From NCBI GenBank assembly GCA_951799425.1, contig OX637393.1:1054001-1118000 (forward strand): 64,000 bases of DNA, given 5' to 3'. The translations under genes and the position numbers were made by a program. Origin of the DNA: Ilex aquifolium (lineage: Eukaryota > Streptophyta > Magnoliopsida > Aquifoliales > Aquifoliaceae). Positions 29,034 through 40,361 of the stretch are shown here, piece by piece (position 1 is the first letter of the stretch; every line of letters begins with the position of its first letter). The notes beneath the pieces are model-generated. The model ran no database searches, was not told the DNA's origin, and saw only the letters and a program-made list of their open reading frames with translations.

Positions 29034-30608
29034 GGGGCAAATTTCATTTTACCTTCTTGTGGTTTAATGCAGATCACATCTCTATCCTTCTAAAATAGCA
29101 CATAACCCCCATGTGGTTAATGTACTAAAATGCACTGTGACGTTTTCCATCCAATTCAATAGCGCGTATGCCTAACGCGCATGCTCTACTGTCTATGCTA
29201 AAAAAACATGTTAAAAAGAAAAAAAAAACCTCCTCAACTCTCTTTCTCTCTCTCTACCCAAACTTCCATATCTCTATCTATCTCTCTCTTTCTCAATTCG
29301 ACCATCCACGACGATCACCATTACCAACCATGATGACCCATGACAGCCACGGTCACCCACCTCCCAGTCAACAGACGTCAGCCACCATTACCCACCTCTC
29401 CTTTTCATGACTAGATCACCCACTTTATCTTTCACCGATTAACCACCAACACCCAAGTCCCCTTTTTCCTTCACACCATCACCATTGATATCCATTTTTA
29501 CAGATCAACCCTCTTCGCCATTTGAGTTGGCTAGGAGTGTAGCACATACATCAATGGTGGACATCAATGGCGAACACCTCTTGGTTCAATTTTTTTGTTC
29601 GATTAATTCGATTTTCGATTTTGGTTCAATGTTGATTCAATGTTTTGTTTTTGGACTGTTTTGTGGTGGTTGTATACAGTGGAGGTGACTGATTTATCTT
29701 TGAGGTTTTGACGTCATGATTGGTGCCGTTGCAGTTGATGGGCCCGGCCAGATCAGACCCAAAATTATGAATCAAGCCTAGAATCACAGATTCGGCCCAT
29801 CTTAGAGGCCCAGATTAAGAATATAGGTCAGGCCCACCGTAGGAAGGAAGAAGCTAGGTCAACTACGCCATCTTGAGAGAAAAGTCAGGTCAGTCGCCTC
29901 ATGGTGAGAGAATTAGTCCGTAACTGACAGGCAAAGAGATCTCATTGGGACGTGCACGTTACCGCCTCCATAGAATTGTCTCATCTGTTACGAGAAGGGT
30001 GTCATTTTCACCAAATTACCTCACCTAATACGATAAATGCGCCTCAATCTGTTAGGAGACACCTATAAATTATAAGTCTCATCTATACAAAGAGAGGATC
30101 ACACATATCACTCACACTTGAGCACCTTACACTCTTTGAAGCAATAAAACACCCAAGTCATCCTATCCCTTCACAATGGAGTAGGTCACCTTGACCGAAT
30201 TACTTAAATTGTGTTTTACTTGTATTGATTCTCATCATTTATTATTGTATTTAATACTTGACAAATAGTGAATAAATTCACTTTTGTGCATCATTAACAG
30301 TGGTTGCCGTTATAGTGAGTGATGAAGGTGTAGTGGATTGTGGGGGCAGTGGGTGCTGAGCGATTTGGACTCAATTTTGGAATTGAAATGTTGGGGTTGA
30401 GTTTGGGTTTATCAGAGAAAAAAGTGTTGTGTTGAAAACGGGTATGTCATAGAAATAGTAAAAAAGTAAGTTTGATGAAACAGTAATCTATCCTCGTCGG
30501 AGAAGAAAAATGGGGAGGGGCATTAAAGTCATTTTAATTTTATTGTTAACAGAATTAAGTAATGTCTTTTAATCCAACAATCATAATGGAGTAAAATGAA
30601 GTTTGCCC
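29034..30608. mobile_element. TIR element (MULE-like) hosting an LTR fossil
   Basis: Left end GGGGCAAATTTCATTTTACC and right end GTAAAATGAAGTTTGCCC are inverted. The left arm carries the CTTGTGGTTTAATGC/CCCATGTGGTTAATG pattern of a widespread dicot repeat family. No clear target duplication. Contains short CT-rich and CACC-rich DNA but no supported gene; the LTR at 29736-30293 was inserted into it. Confidence 0.5.
29736..30293 (+). mobile_element. LTR-like fossil (probable solo LTR, Ty3/gypsy type)
   Basis: Begins TGATGGGCCCGG and ends GTGCATCA, so the ends pair as TGATG/CATCA. It contains a short TATAAATTATAAG promoter-like site, then AATAAAACACCC and a purine/pyrimidine pattern typical of the U3-R-U5 order of plant gypsy LTRs. 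About 558 bp, with no internal coding region beside it. Four of five bases of a possible target duplication agree. It looks old. Confidence 0.55.
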
Positions 30609-30703
30609 AAATATCCATACCTTCCCGCTTTCAAGTCAGAACACAGACAAGACCCCTACTCCCTCACTTGTGTTCTCTAAAACTGTTTGGTTCTTGAGAA
30701 AAC

Positions 30704-32244
30704 ATGAGGGAAAACGAAGGAAGAAGCGGGAAAAAGATATCGGTGGGAGATGACAAAGGAAGTAGCAGAATAAACAGCTTACCGGACTCGATTCTCCTTC
30801 GCGTTCTCTCCTTTCTGGAGACGAAATACGTTGTGAGAACCTGTGTTGTCTCGAAAAGATGGGTGAACCTTTGGACCTCTGTCCCCAGTCTCATTTTCTC
30901 TTTCTCAGAACCCGATGCAGATTCAATGGACAGTGTCGAAAGATTTATGGATTTCGTCGATAGAGTACTACTGCTCCGTGATGCGTCAGTTATTCAAAAG
31001 TTCAGTTTGAGTGAGGACCCTTTTGGGCTGCCTGTCGATGTGAACCGTCTCAATTCATGGATAGTAGCTGTGACTAATCGTCGCGTTGAACAGCTTCGAA
31101 TCTCTATGGATCTGCGTATGGAGTTTCCTAACTTTCTTCCAGCTCTTTTTACTTGCAAATCGCTAGTGGAATTAGACCTCCAATTCCGTATTGTTGTTAA
31201 AGATTTTCCCAACTTTGTTTATCTTCCAAATCTCAAGACTCTCAACTTTTCTGTTCTTAATCCTGGCGAGAGTCTAAATCAGAAGTTTTTTAGTTGCCTT
31301 CCTGTGCTTGAGAATTTGGGTATAAGGGCGTACTTACATGAGGATAGAAACGTTGTACTTGATATATCTGTTCCTAAGTTGACGAAATTAAAGACCATTT
31401 TGTTGAGACAAGTGGAAGATTCTCCAATCAACTTTAAGGTTTTGATAGATGCACCAATTCTTGAGTCCTACAGGATTAGGGATGATTGTGTGGTTTCGTA
31501 TATGATAAAGACTCAATCCTCCTCTCTAGTCAGAGCAGAAATTGAAGCTGGGCAAAAGGTTTTCTGGGAGAATATGCATCCTCATCCTATTAGATGTATA
31601 GTTAAGCTTTTTAGAGGAGTATCTCGTGTTAAGTATCTAGGATTATTCGGCGCAACTATGATGGTAACTACACCACCTCTCTCTCTCTCTCTCTCTCTCT
31701 CTCTATGTATATATTTTGCTTGATATTTCTTGATTTCTTGTTTGACTATTATTTTCATGATTGTCTAAAGGCTATTGGTGGCATTAGTGGTAATCCTCTG
31801 ATTCTGTTTCCCAATGTGACACATTTGGAGATGTGTGTTATCTCTCTCCCAAAGTTGCCAAAGGTGCTTCAAATCATGCCTACACTTGAATATTTGAATG
31901 TGTATGTGTGGATTCCAGATGAGGAAGATGATGATGCTGAATCGGAATTTGTTTATGTTGATTTGAGTGAGGAAGGTGATGATTTTGTTGAGGAGTTCAA
32001 ATGGATGCAGTCATATGTAGTGCCTAGTTGTTTGGTATCCCATGTAAGAGTGATTAAAGTAAGTGAGTTTGATGGAACAGAGGATGAGCTGCAGCTGGTA
32101 CACTACTTGCTAAAGAACTCCCTAGTATTGAGTAAGATGACAATTTGTGTTAAACCTAATTTAACCAGAAACAAGAAGAAATTACTTGAGAAAATACCAA
32201 AATTTCCGCGTGGTTCAAAAACTTGTCAAATTGAATTTTCCTAA
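30704..32244 (+). CDS. F-box/LRR/FBD protein (copy 1)
   Basis: Substrate-recognition subunit of SCF ubiquitin ligases, by family. Two exons (30704-31663, 31771-32244) give 477 aa. The F-box lies at residues about 24-66 (SLPDSILLRVLSFLETKYVV, then VSKRWVNLW), followed by degenerate leucine-rich repeats (TCKSLVELDLQ, LPNLKTLNFSVLNPGESLNQ) and a C-terminal FBD domain (VPSCLVSHVRVIKVSEFDG, LQLVHYLLKNSLVLSKMTI). The intron contains a (CT)n run at its 5' end. Unlike copies 2 and 3, there is no second intron before the FBD: exon 2 reads straight through an acidic DEEDDDAESE linker. Target protein unknown; these families expand and change fast in plants. Confidence 0.93.
31676..31703 (+). repeat. (CT)n microsatellite in F-box copy 1 intron
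   Basis: About 13 CT units close to the 5' splice site of the single intron. Confidence 0.95.
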
Positions 32245-32379
32245 GGTGTTCTTAGTAATGTCTACTTGATTTTGATAGGTTGCCCTTTTGAAATATGTAT
32301 GAATACTCATTAGCTGATGCTTAACAGACTATCTAGTTGATCTTATTTTGACTTCCTCTCATGATATAATTTATCATTT

Positions 32380-34501
32380 GGGACTTGGTTTGTAAGTTCT
32401 CTGACGGGAAGATACATGAAGTTGTGCTGTACTATTGGCAACCCTTAATTTGTTCTTTGTTGCTTTTCAGTTCTTCAATGCTTCTTCATATGGCGTGATC
32501 CAAAAGGAGCCTCTATTTAGATCATTTTCTCAAATGGCATTTTTTTTACCCTATAAGATACTGTGTAACTTTGCTGTGAGGCTTTTTTGATCTTCAGCGA
32601 TAAATTGGACGTGGATACACATTCTACACATCCACTACTTATAATCACTTTATATCCTGTTTTTTTATGGTTTATTTTCAACTTCATTGCCTGTTTAGGT
32701 TATGTTGCTTGGGAAAGATGATTACTTCAAATAAGAGGCCCGAAATAGTCATAACCTTTTAAGGCATGATTGTAGTTGATAAAGCTACTAGATGCTGTTA
32801 TATCTGTAAACTGGAGTAAACCCCATGACAGACCTGATACTGACATTGCAATTCAAGAACTCACCGTTGAGGGGTAGAACTGCTATAAGGTTTCTAGTGT
32901 TAGTTAAACATTCTAAGAGATTAGACCTAAGCATCTAGTCATATGGAGTTCCTCTCCTGCACCATAACCTCCGACTCAAAGCCTGAATTGACGTTGATCA
33001 TGCAGGCACCTCTTGTTGTTACCTCACCATAACACTTTGTAATGCTATCATTGTCAATGTTGCGAAAGAGGAGACCTCTGTTGTTTGGATGTTGCTGCTA
33101 TTTGAAGTACTAGGGACTTTTTTTTTTTCACCTCACAGTAAAAAATCTCTTCCCAATAAAAGCGGATGCTTTATTTTCCATCCTAGTACAAAGTACAGGA
33201 GAGTGAAGGTAAATTCTTGTATGTCCAAAAAAGGCTCTTTGAAGGCGAAACTTCTTGTCAGATTATTTTACTTTGCTAGGATTTCTTGTAATCCATTTCC
33301 GGACAAGGTTACTGTTATGAACTCATTGGTAGAACTTGTTCTTGAAACTGGCTTACAATCTAATCTTATTTTTATCATAACAGTTTCCCATTGCCTTCAG
33401 AAACCATTTCTCTAATGTACAAACTTCAGTCCTAAAATCACATCGTCTTCTAGTGGCTACACTAATTCATGAAATGATTGAACTTCTGCCCAAACTCAAT
33501 TATATTATCACTTTCTTCCTCCATGGGATTGTTCTTCTTTCTTAATCAAAATCACTTCTTGTGACTTTGACCAGGGCTCTGGCTCTGTCTTTTTTCTCCT
33601 TAAGCAACAGGTTTTATGAAACTTGCATTTGATGATGCTACAGAAATCTTATAGCTTTAGACCTTTCTTTTTTCTTCTCTGTTTTTTGTATGTGGAAAGG
33701 ATTCAATTCAATTGGTAAAACTCATATCTTCAGTATGGTTGTATGAAATTCGACGCTATTGTCACTTTTTTTTTTTTTACCCTAGCCTGTGTTCATGTCA
33801 TGAAGAGAAATTGTATGGTGTTTTTTTTTTTTTTTGGCCAAGAAAAAGGAAAAAGTGTTCGAGGGAGCAACGAAAAATATAAAACTAGAGTTCTTGTCAG
33901 AAAATTGAATGGAGCTTTTTTATTTTTTTTCTGTTTTATCTCGTTCAAGATGTTGTGCCATACATAATATGCCATCTCAAATCAAAATCAAGTTCCAAAA
34001 ACGATCCTTTCGAAAGGTCTTACTTCTTTCTTGACCAAATAGGTAGACTAGTCCCAATCAAAAAAAATCATAAATCGCTTGCCAACAGAAATTTAATTGA
34101 GTTAAATTTACGCGGGGTGGCGTATATGAACATATTGGATTAAGTGATGAAGTTGATTATGGTTGTGATGCTGCTGGAAGAAGAAGGGTTATGTTTTTGG
34201 GTTCAAACTGAAGAGCCTGCTTGGTAAATGGGAGAAGTCAAATGTCTGTTAGAATTTCGAAGCAGTTTTTTTGGGTAAATATCGAAGCAGTTGGATAATA
34301 CCAATGCAATATGTTACTGGATTCTTAGGTTTTTTTCTCGGAAAATCGAAACATCATTAAAAATGGACTACCCAAAAGACACATTATGATAGCTATATAA
34401 TCATCCGGCTCTCTAGTCAGAACACAAAGCTCTACTCTACTTCTTCACCTTTTTCTTATAGTATGTTTCTTCTGTTTGTTTTCCGAGAAAACATAACGAA
34501 A
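32380..34501 (+). repeat. Duplicated upstream block A (partner 41038-43250)
   Basis: From ACTTGGTTTGTAAG at about 32386 this spacer is collinear with 41038-43250, upstream of F-box copy 3, with roughly 90-95% identity and small indels. The 261 bp at 33933-34193 are identical to 42671-42931. The spacer holds the promoter and leader of F-box copy 2. Open frames here are fragments with no domain. Confidence 0.85.
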
Positions 34502-35254
34502 ATGGAAAGGAAAACAGATGGAAGGATGATGGTGGGAGATGAGAAAGAAGGAAGGAGCATCAACAATTTACCTGACTCCATTCTTCTTCACATTCTCTCC
34601 TTCCTGGAGATGAAATACGTCATGAGAACCAGTGTCGTGTCGAAAAGATGGGAGGATCTTTGGGCATCTGTTCCCAATCTCATTTTCTCGCTCACAGAAT
34701 CTGATGTGAAATCACAAATTCGTTTAGATAAATTTATGAATTTTGTCGATAGAATTCTCCTCCTTCGCGATTCGCCAAAAATTCAAAAGTTCAGTCTCAC
34801 TTGTACGGATAGGTTGGGGCGTCTCAACTGCAACCGTTCCAATTCTTGGATATGTTCTTTAGTTAAACGTAATGTTGAACAGCTCAAAATCAATTTTAGG
34901 ATGGATGTGATGCAGTTTAAGTTGCCTTCCGTACTCGTTACTTGTAAATCGCTTGTAGAATTACACCTCGTAGACAATCTACACGTAAGATTTCCTAGCT
35001 ATGTTCATTTTCCGAATCTCAAAGCTCTCAAATTTTTTATTATAAACCCAAGGGAAACCCTAAATCAGAGGTTTTTTTCTGGATGTCCTGTGCTCGAGAT
35101 TTTGATCATAAATGTTCTCTTAATCGATGATTATGAAGCCTTAATTGATATCAATGCCCCTGAGCTTTTCCCCAAACCCATTCCCTCTCAAAACTTATTT
35201 CCCCAACCCAGTCGGTTTTCAACTTAATTCCCAAACCCAGTCTTTTTTAAAAAA

Positions 35255-35485
35255 CGTCATTTGGAATGACGTCTTCTCGCCTTAAAACGTCATTTCAAAT
35301 GACGATTTTAATTTCAAATTTTTTGTATGAAAACGTCATTCCAAATGACGTTTTTAAAATTGTCATTTAAAATGACGTTTTTTAGCCTGAAATTTAAACG
35401 GACCGCTAACAGAAGCGTTAAAAATAAAAAGGGTGAAAAACGTCATTCTAAATGACGTTTTTATAAAACTCATTTAGAATGACGA
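35255..35485. repeat. Six TGACG palindromes, left TIR of the Pack-MULE
   Basis: Six copies of a 17-bp imperfect palindrome of the form CGTCATT-n3-AATGACG, about 25-60 bp apart, with the core TGACG/CGTCA at most ends. TGACG is the core site of TGA-type bZIP factors; here the sites could equally bind the transposase. Confidence 0.85.
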
Positions 35486-35690
35486 TTTAAACACCTCACT
35501 TATATTCCTCAAATCACTCGTTAGGTCAAAATTTTTGAAAACCACTCAGCTCTCCTCCTCCTCCTCCTCCTCTTCAACCACTCTCTCAGCCAGGCATTAC
35601 TCCGACGACCTCCCACCGAGTATTCAACAGACCCACAGCTGCTCCACCAGCGACTGAGCAGACCAGCGATGGAGCACTGATTGAGCAGCG

Positions 35691-36103
35691 ATTGAGTTAC
35701 TTGATGGAAACTCTGATGAAGCTGAGTATGCACGAACCGCTTTGTTCTCAAAGCATCCTGAGATGAAAGGTAAATAATACTTTATCTATGGCAGCTCTTC
35801 TCTTGTCACTTCTATTCTTTTGTTCCCTAATGGTGGTTTACTTTCCTTCCGATGGTTGGCAGACTGGCCTAAGGGTCACAATTTCCAGATCTTCAAGTTG
35901 GAAATCGAGGATATTTTTATGATTAATTGGTTTGGTGGTCCTAAACAGCTTACTGTGAAAGAGTACCTGCATATCGAAATGTGAGTTTATGAGCATTAAT
36001 AGCCATATCTCCAATAATTTTGCAGAGCAAAAGTTTTGGCCCCAGCTGATGCATTTCTGTTTCACAAATCATTTGCAGGAACAAAGTTGCATTTGTTGTT
36101 TGA
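35691..36103 (+). pseudogene. Captured 3' end of a CREG-family gene
   Basis: Exon pieces ..35769, 35863-35980 and 36079-36103 with intact GT-AG introns. The translation includes LDGNSDEAEYARTALFSKHP, then EMKDWPKGHNFQIFKLEIED and NWFGGPKQLTVKEYL, ending in a short tail and TGA. This is the C-terminal end of CREG-like (cellular repressor of E1A-stimulated genes; FMN-binding split-barrel) proteins, where HPEMKxWP and the FGGP motif are hallmarks. The N-terminal two thirds and the signal peptide are absent, so no functional CREG is expected. Retained introns show capture at DNA level. Confidence 0.8.
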
Positions 36104-38048
36104 ATCCTATTCTGATCTGCATTCCTCTCAGGTGTTTTCGTGCTGGACATGAAGGAGCTTGGGTGAATTAATGAACCTTTTCAAATAACATGTTACATTT
36201 GTGTATGTCAAAGGCAGTATGCTTCAGCTTATTGTTTTGAACAAAAATGCCTAGGCAATTAAATTGTAAATCAGTGCTTGTGTTGACAATGCTTCACTTC
36301 AATTCATGAATGTATATTTACAAACATACTAAGATCTGTTCTTTTAATATTTCCAGCAAAACATAGTCTTCTTTTACGAGGAATGGTTCTATGGGCTCAA
36401 TGCTAGGATTATACCTCATACATGCACCGCCTTACTAGAACTCCATTAAAGTCTTGTTTGGGTTGATCTTTGCAGACTGCCTAACACTAGCCAAACCACA
36501 TTAACATGTGGCATGTGCGGTACATTTGTGTTTTTTTTTTTTTCCGAGTTGTTAAATCGTGATACCATGTGTAAAGGATGACTTCATATCACTTTTGTAA
36601 CATAGCAAAGATTTTGAGTTTCCAGTGATGACTTCTTTAATGTCAATATGGTTTCTTAGGAGTCCTCTGTAGATATCCTGCTTATGAACACTTGCTTGTT
36701 GTGTTTCTTGCGTCTGCTCTTTTAGGATACTGTAATGGCAAGTACTTTACTTTAATCAAATTCCTTTTTTTTTTTTTGGATTGGAAATAATGTTTGGCTC
36801 GTCAGATTATGTGCCGTTCACTCCAACATGGCAAAAATGATATAAATTGGAGTGAAGAGGTAAAGTGCTTCTTATGGGCTAGGAATGTTGGATAATTTGG
36901 AGTGGTGCGGAAGGTTAACCAAAGGATGTGGCGAATAAGAGAGGCTTTTGTGATAAATAGCGGAATTTAATACATGGATGTTTATGTTATGTAATGAACA
37001 CTTTGGATTACTTGTGGATGGTGTTTCATATTGGGTATTTTCTAGCTTCTTGAGAGCTGTGACAAATGTTCCAAACCCTAGCATGTTGATTTTAGTAATT
37101 AGTGCTAAGTCCGGGGCCCACAGGAGTTGGTATCATTAAAAATAATAACACCTTACCATGGTTTTATTATTGGTTTTGTAAAATTGAACTATGAAATCGA
37201 TATAAAAGTTTTATATTTCTTCTCTTTTTCCCCATTAGTTTTACATTTTATAATTGGTATTAATCTTTTTCATTTAAGCCGTGCGCTTAAAATAGGGGAT
37301 GTGTGATAGAGGTCATGTTTGCTAAGGCCTAACGAATAAAAAGAGAAAAAAAAATAGAAAAAGAAACACCTTCCTAAAATTGGGATATTTTTCTAAACAT
37401 TCTTTTTTGAATTTATATATATTATTTTTAGCTTAAATTACATAAAATAACCTACAATAAACATGTCAATATATCTTCTTTAGAGTTAAAGCATAAATTA
37501 CCTAAAAACATTTAAATAGAGATAAATCAATAAACATGTCAATATTTCTAACAAAAAAACGTCATTTACAGTGACGTTTTTAAAAATATACTGAGTTTGA
37601 GAAATAAAATTTTAGGTCCGACTTGGTTTGAGGAAAAGCTCCTCCAGATTGATATGCTTTTATGACATGAGAAGTGAGATTATAATATTGAGATTCTTTT
37701 TATAGCATCTTTTTGATATAAAAGTGAGCTTTCAAAACACACGTTTTTAACTTTTTTCATTAAATATATGTTTTACAAATATGTTTTTATATTGAAAAAT
37801 ATGAAATTAAATTATGCTTTTATATTTTATTTTCAATTATAAAATAAGTTCATATTTATTATGAAAAGGGAATTAAATTCTAAAATTTATTTAAATTTTT
37901 TTTTTGTCTGGTGAATCATGATGTGAGATATAAGATGGAGTTATTAGCTTTTTATAAACTTTATTACAAGTTGGTGGTGATTTTTGGCTAAGACAAACGT
38001 TATTGTAAAAAACTGAGAGGGCAAATAGAAGTTAAAAAAAAAATTTGG
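36104..38048. other. Interior of the Pack-MULE, non-coding
   Basis: Probably begins with the captured CREG 3' UTR and downstream DNA (to about 37080), then AT-rich sequence. One further CGTCATTTACAGTGACG palindrome lies at about 37560. No exon recognised. Confidence 0.5.
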
Positions 38049-38055
38049 GAAGAAG

Positions 38056-38285
38056 GCGTCATTTGGAATGACGTCTTTAAAGACGTCATTTGGAATGACG
38101 TCTTCTGCGCATTTACTTTCTTAACGTCTGTTAAGGCTCCGTTTAAAATTCATGTTTAAAAACGTCATTTTAAATGACGACTTTAAAAACGTCATTTCGA
38201 ATGACGTTTTCATACAAAAAATTTGAAATTCAAATCGTCATTTGGAATGACGTTTTAAGGGGAGAAGACGTCATTCCAAATGACG
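38056..38285. repeat. Six TGACG palindromes, right TIR of the Pack-MULE
   Basis: Mirror array of the left TIR: six CGTCATT-n3-AATGACG palindromes, the first two only 12 bp apart. Confidence 0.85.
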
Positions 38286-39453
38286 ATTTTTAAAAAAGAC
38301 TGGATTTGGGAATTAAGTTTAAAAGTGATTGGGTTGGGGAAATAAGTTTTGAGGGGGAATGGGTTTGGGGAAAAGCTCCAATGCCCCTAAGTTGAGAAAG
38401 TTGAAGGCACATATAGATGCCTATATGTCTAAAGATTTTCCACCACCTGGTCACAAGATTAAGGTTTTGATAAGTGCACCTAGTCTTGAGGACCTTATTA
38501 TTCACGAAAAGAGTGGCCCTTGGTATGTGATAAAGAATCAATCCCCTTCTTTGGTGAGAGCGGAAATTGATTTTGACTTAAACAGGTACTATGTGGATGA
38601 TGATGCTTATAGCCATGTACTTGTTCTTTTGAAAGAAGTGTCCCATGTTAAGTATCTGGTGTTATTTGATCAAACTGTGAGGGTGAGTTTACTGTATTAA
38701 TTATGTGTGTGCGTGTGTGTGTCTATTTGTGCGCACGTGGGTATTTGTTACTTAACTGTTATTTGTATTACTTTTTGCAGTTTATTGCTCGCGTTGATGA
38801 TAATGCTCGTTTTACATTTTCTCATGTGACGTATTTAGAGTTGAAGTTTAAGTATTACAACTTTTATTATCTTTCTAATCTGCCTGGGGCACTTCAAAGC
38901 ATGCCTAATCTTGAAGCTTTGTATCTGGTGAGTCCAGAAGAGAACACTGTCTTAAATAAAAGTTCCCAAAAAAAGTTGTTCTTAATATGCAGCTTTTTAA
39001 GCTTGTTTTTTTTTTTTCCTTTCCTTTTTTGATCTAGAGCTCAACATTTGTACTTGGAGTTGCTGATAATTCGAGTGATGAAGATGATGATTTGGATAAG
39101 CTGTTCAATCTGATGCAGTCAAGTGTAGTGCCTAGTTGTTTGGTATCGCACTTGAGAGTAATTAAAATCAGTGCATTTGAGGGAAAGAATGTTGAGCTGC
39201 AGTTGGTAAAGTATTTGCTGAAGAACTCTGAAGTATTGGGTAAGATGACAATTTGTCTTTCTCGTAATTTAGCTGGCAAAGAGGTGAAAGTACTTGAGAA
39301 AATACTGAAATTTCCTAGGGGTTCAAAGACATGCCAAATTAGAATTTCCTAATGAAAAAGTGTTGCTGGGAGAGGCGGACCGGGTTTTTTTTTTTGCATA
39401 TAATCAAACACACCGGGTTTTGTTTTTTCAAATTATCCACCCGGTTTTGATGT

Positions 39454-39457
<4 letters not shown>

Positions 39458-39491
<34 letters not shown>
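39458..39491 (+). repeat. 34-base poly(C) run
   Basis: Uninterrupted C from 39458 to 39491. True length is hard to sequence and may be an assembly estimate. Confidence 0.8.
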
Positions 39492-40234
39492 ACCAAAATA
39501 CAAAGATAAATTCCAATTTACTCCATGTGGTTTGGCCCCATATCACATAATCACATGAACCTCATATAATTCTGAACCACCATGAAACTCATGATAATTC
39601 TATCACTGGTTTTTCTTCTTCCTCAATCTTTTTCTTCTCCTTCCACCACCTACTGCTCAAAAAACACAACTACTATCCATTGCCCCATGACCACTACCAT
39701 CACTCACAGAACCCCCACAAGGCCAAAACCTCTCCACTCTCCGATCACCACAACCCACTGCCCAACCATGATGGCTAAAACTCAATGCTAATTCAATAAG
39801 AATTCAACGCAAATTCGACAAAGATTACCTCAGTTTCATACACATCAATCAAAACTCATTCACTTGCCCTGTGAGACAGAGAAAATCCAGATTTCAAATA
39901 TGTGAGCCCTAAAAAATCCTAAGGCTTCGAATATGGGGGGAGAGAGAGAGTGAGGAGCACTGATATGTTTCATGCACATATACATGTATATATCAATTGT
40001 GGAGAAAGGCCTATTTGGATGTATATATCAACTCTGGGAGCCCTATCCCTATTGGAAAGCTCAATCATTATCAAATGTCTTTTAAGCATCAATTTTTTTT
40101 TATCCCGACAGTCTACTTTCTCCTCAACTAGAATAAGAGCACCCCTAAACAAATAGAGAATAACTAATTCAGTAAAATGTTGCTGCCTGTTTACACAGGC
40201 CAAGCGGATAGGTAGATGAGGAGTACAATATTAC

Positions 40235-40361
40235 CTCACAAAGTGCAACAAGCATTGCATACGAGGACATTTCACAAGCCCTGTTGTGAATACCAGTTAC
40301 CAGATGCTTTTGCCTTTGTTCATGAACACCCTTGGAATCAATGAGGTGGTTCATCAGGATA
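40235..40361 (-). pseudogene. Orphan exon-like segment, family unknown
   Basis: On the minus strand a TGCAG acceptor at 40362-40366 precedes an open 127-nt stretch reading ILMNHLIDSKGVHEQRQKHL, then VTGIHNRACEMSSYAMLVAL and CE, followed by a GAG|GTAATA donor. Composition and splice signals look like a real internal exon, but no flanking exon was found. It lies in DNA inserted between duplicated F-box units, so it may be a transposon-captured gene piece. Family not recognised. Confidence 0.35.

Larger units (their letters stand above)
35162..38378. mobile_element. Pack-MULE: Mutator-like element carrying a CREG gene fragment
   Basis: Starts GAGCTTTTCCCCAAACCC and ends with its exact reverse complement GGGTTTGGGGAAAAGCTC. 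It is flanked by the 10-bp direct repeat CAATGCCCCT (35152-35161 and 38379-38388), in the 8-11 bp range of Mutator elements. TIRs extend about 230-330 bp at roughly 90% identity and contain arrays of CGTCATT-n3-AATGACG palindromes. Length 3217 bp. No MURA transposase frame was seen, so it is non-autonomous. Inside are three exons of a CREG-like gene with their introns, plus about 1.9 kb of AT-rich DNA. It lies within exon 1 of an F-box gene. Confidence 0.88.
34502..39352 (+). pseudogene. F-box/LRR/FBD gene (copy 2) split by a Mutator-like element
   Basis: Pieces: exon 1a 34502-35161, the inserted element 35162-38378, target duplication plus exon 1b 38379-38682, exon 2 38781-38927, exon 3 39038-39352 (TAA). 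Joining 35161 to 38389 gives a 954-bp exon 1 in frame, in line with 948 and 960 bp in the two intact paralogues. All other splice sites and frames are sound, so the insertion seems to be the only lesion. As it stands, translation would run from 34502 into the element and stop at 35225-35227, giving a 241-aa protein with F-box and part of the LRRs but no FBD. Start chosen by match to MERKTDGRMMVGDEKEG in copy 3. Confidence 0.93.

Noticed and set aside
34080-34143. 62-codon frame conserved in both F-box upstream blocks as a real small gene
   Set aside because: The duplicated DNA is identical there, so frame conservation carries no coding evidence; no signal peptide or domain.
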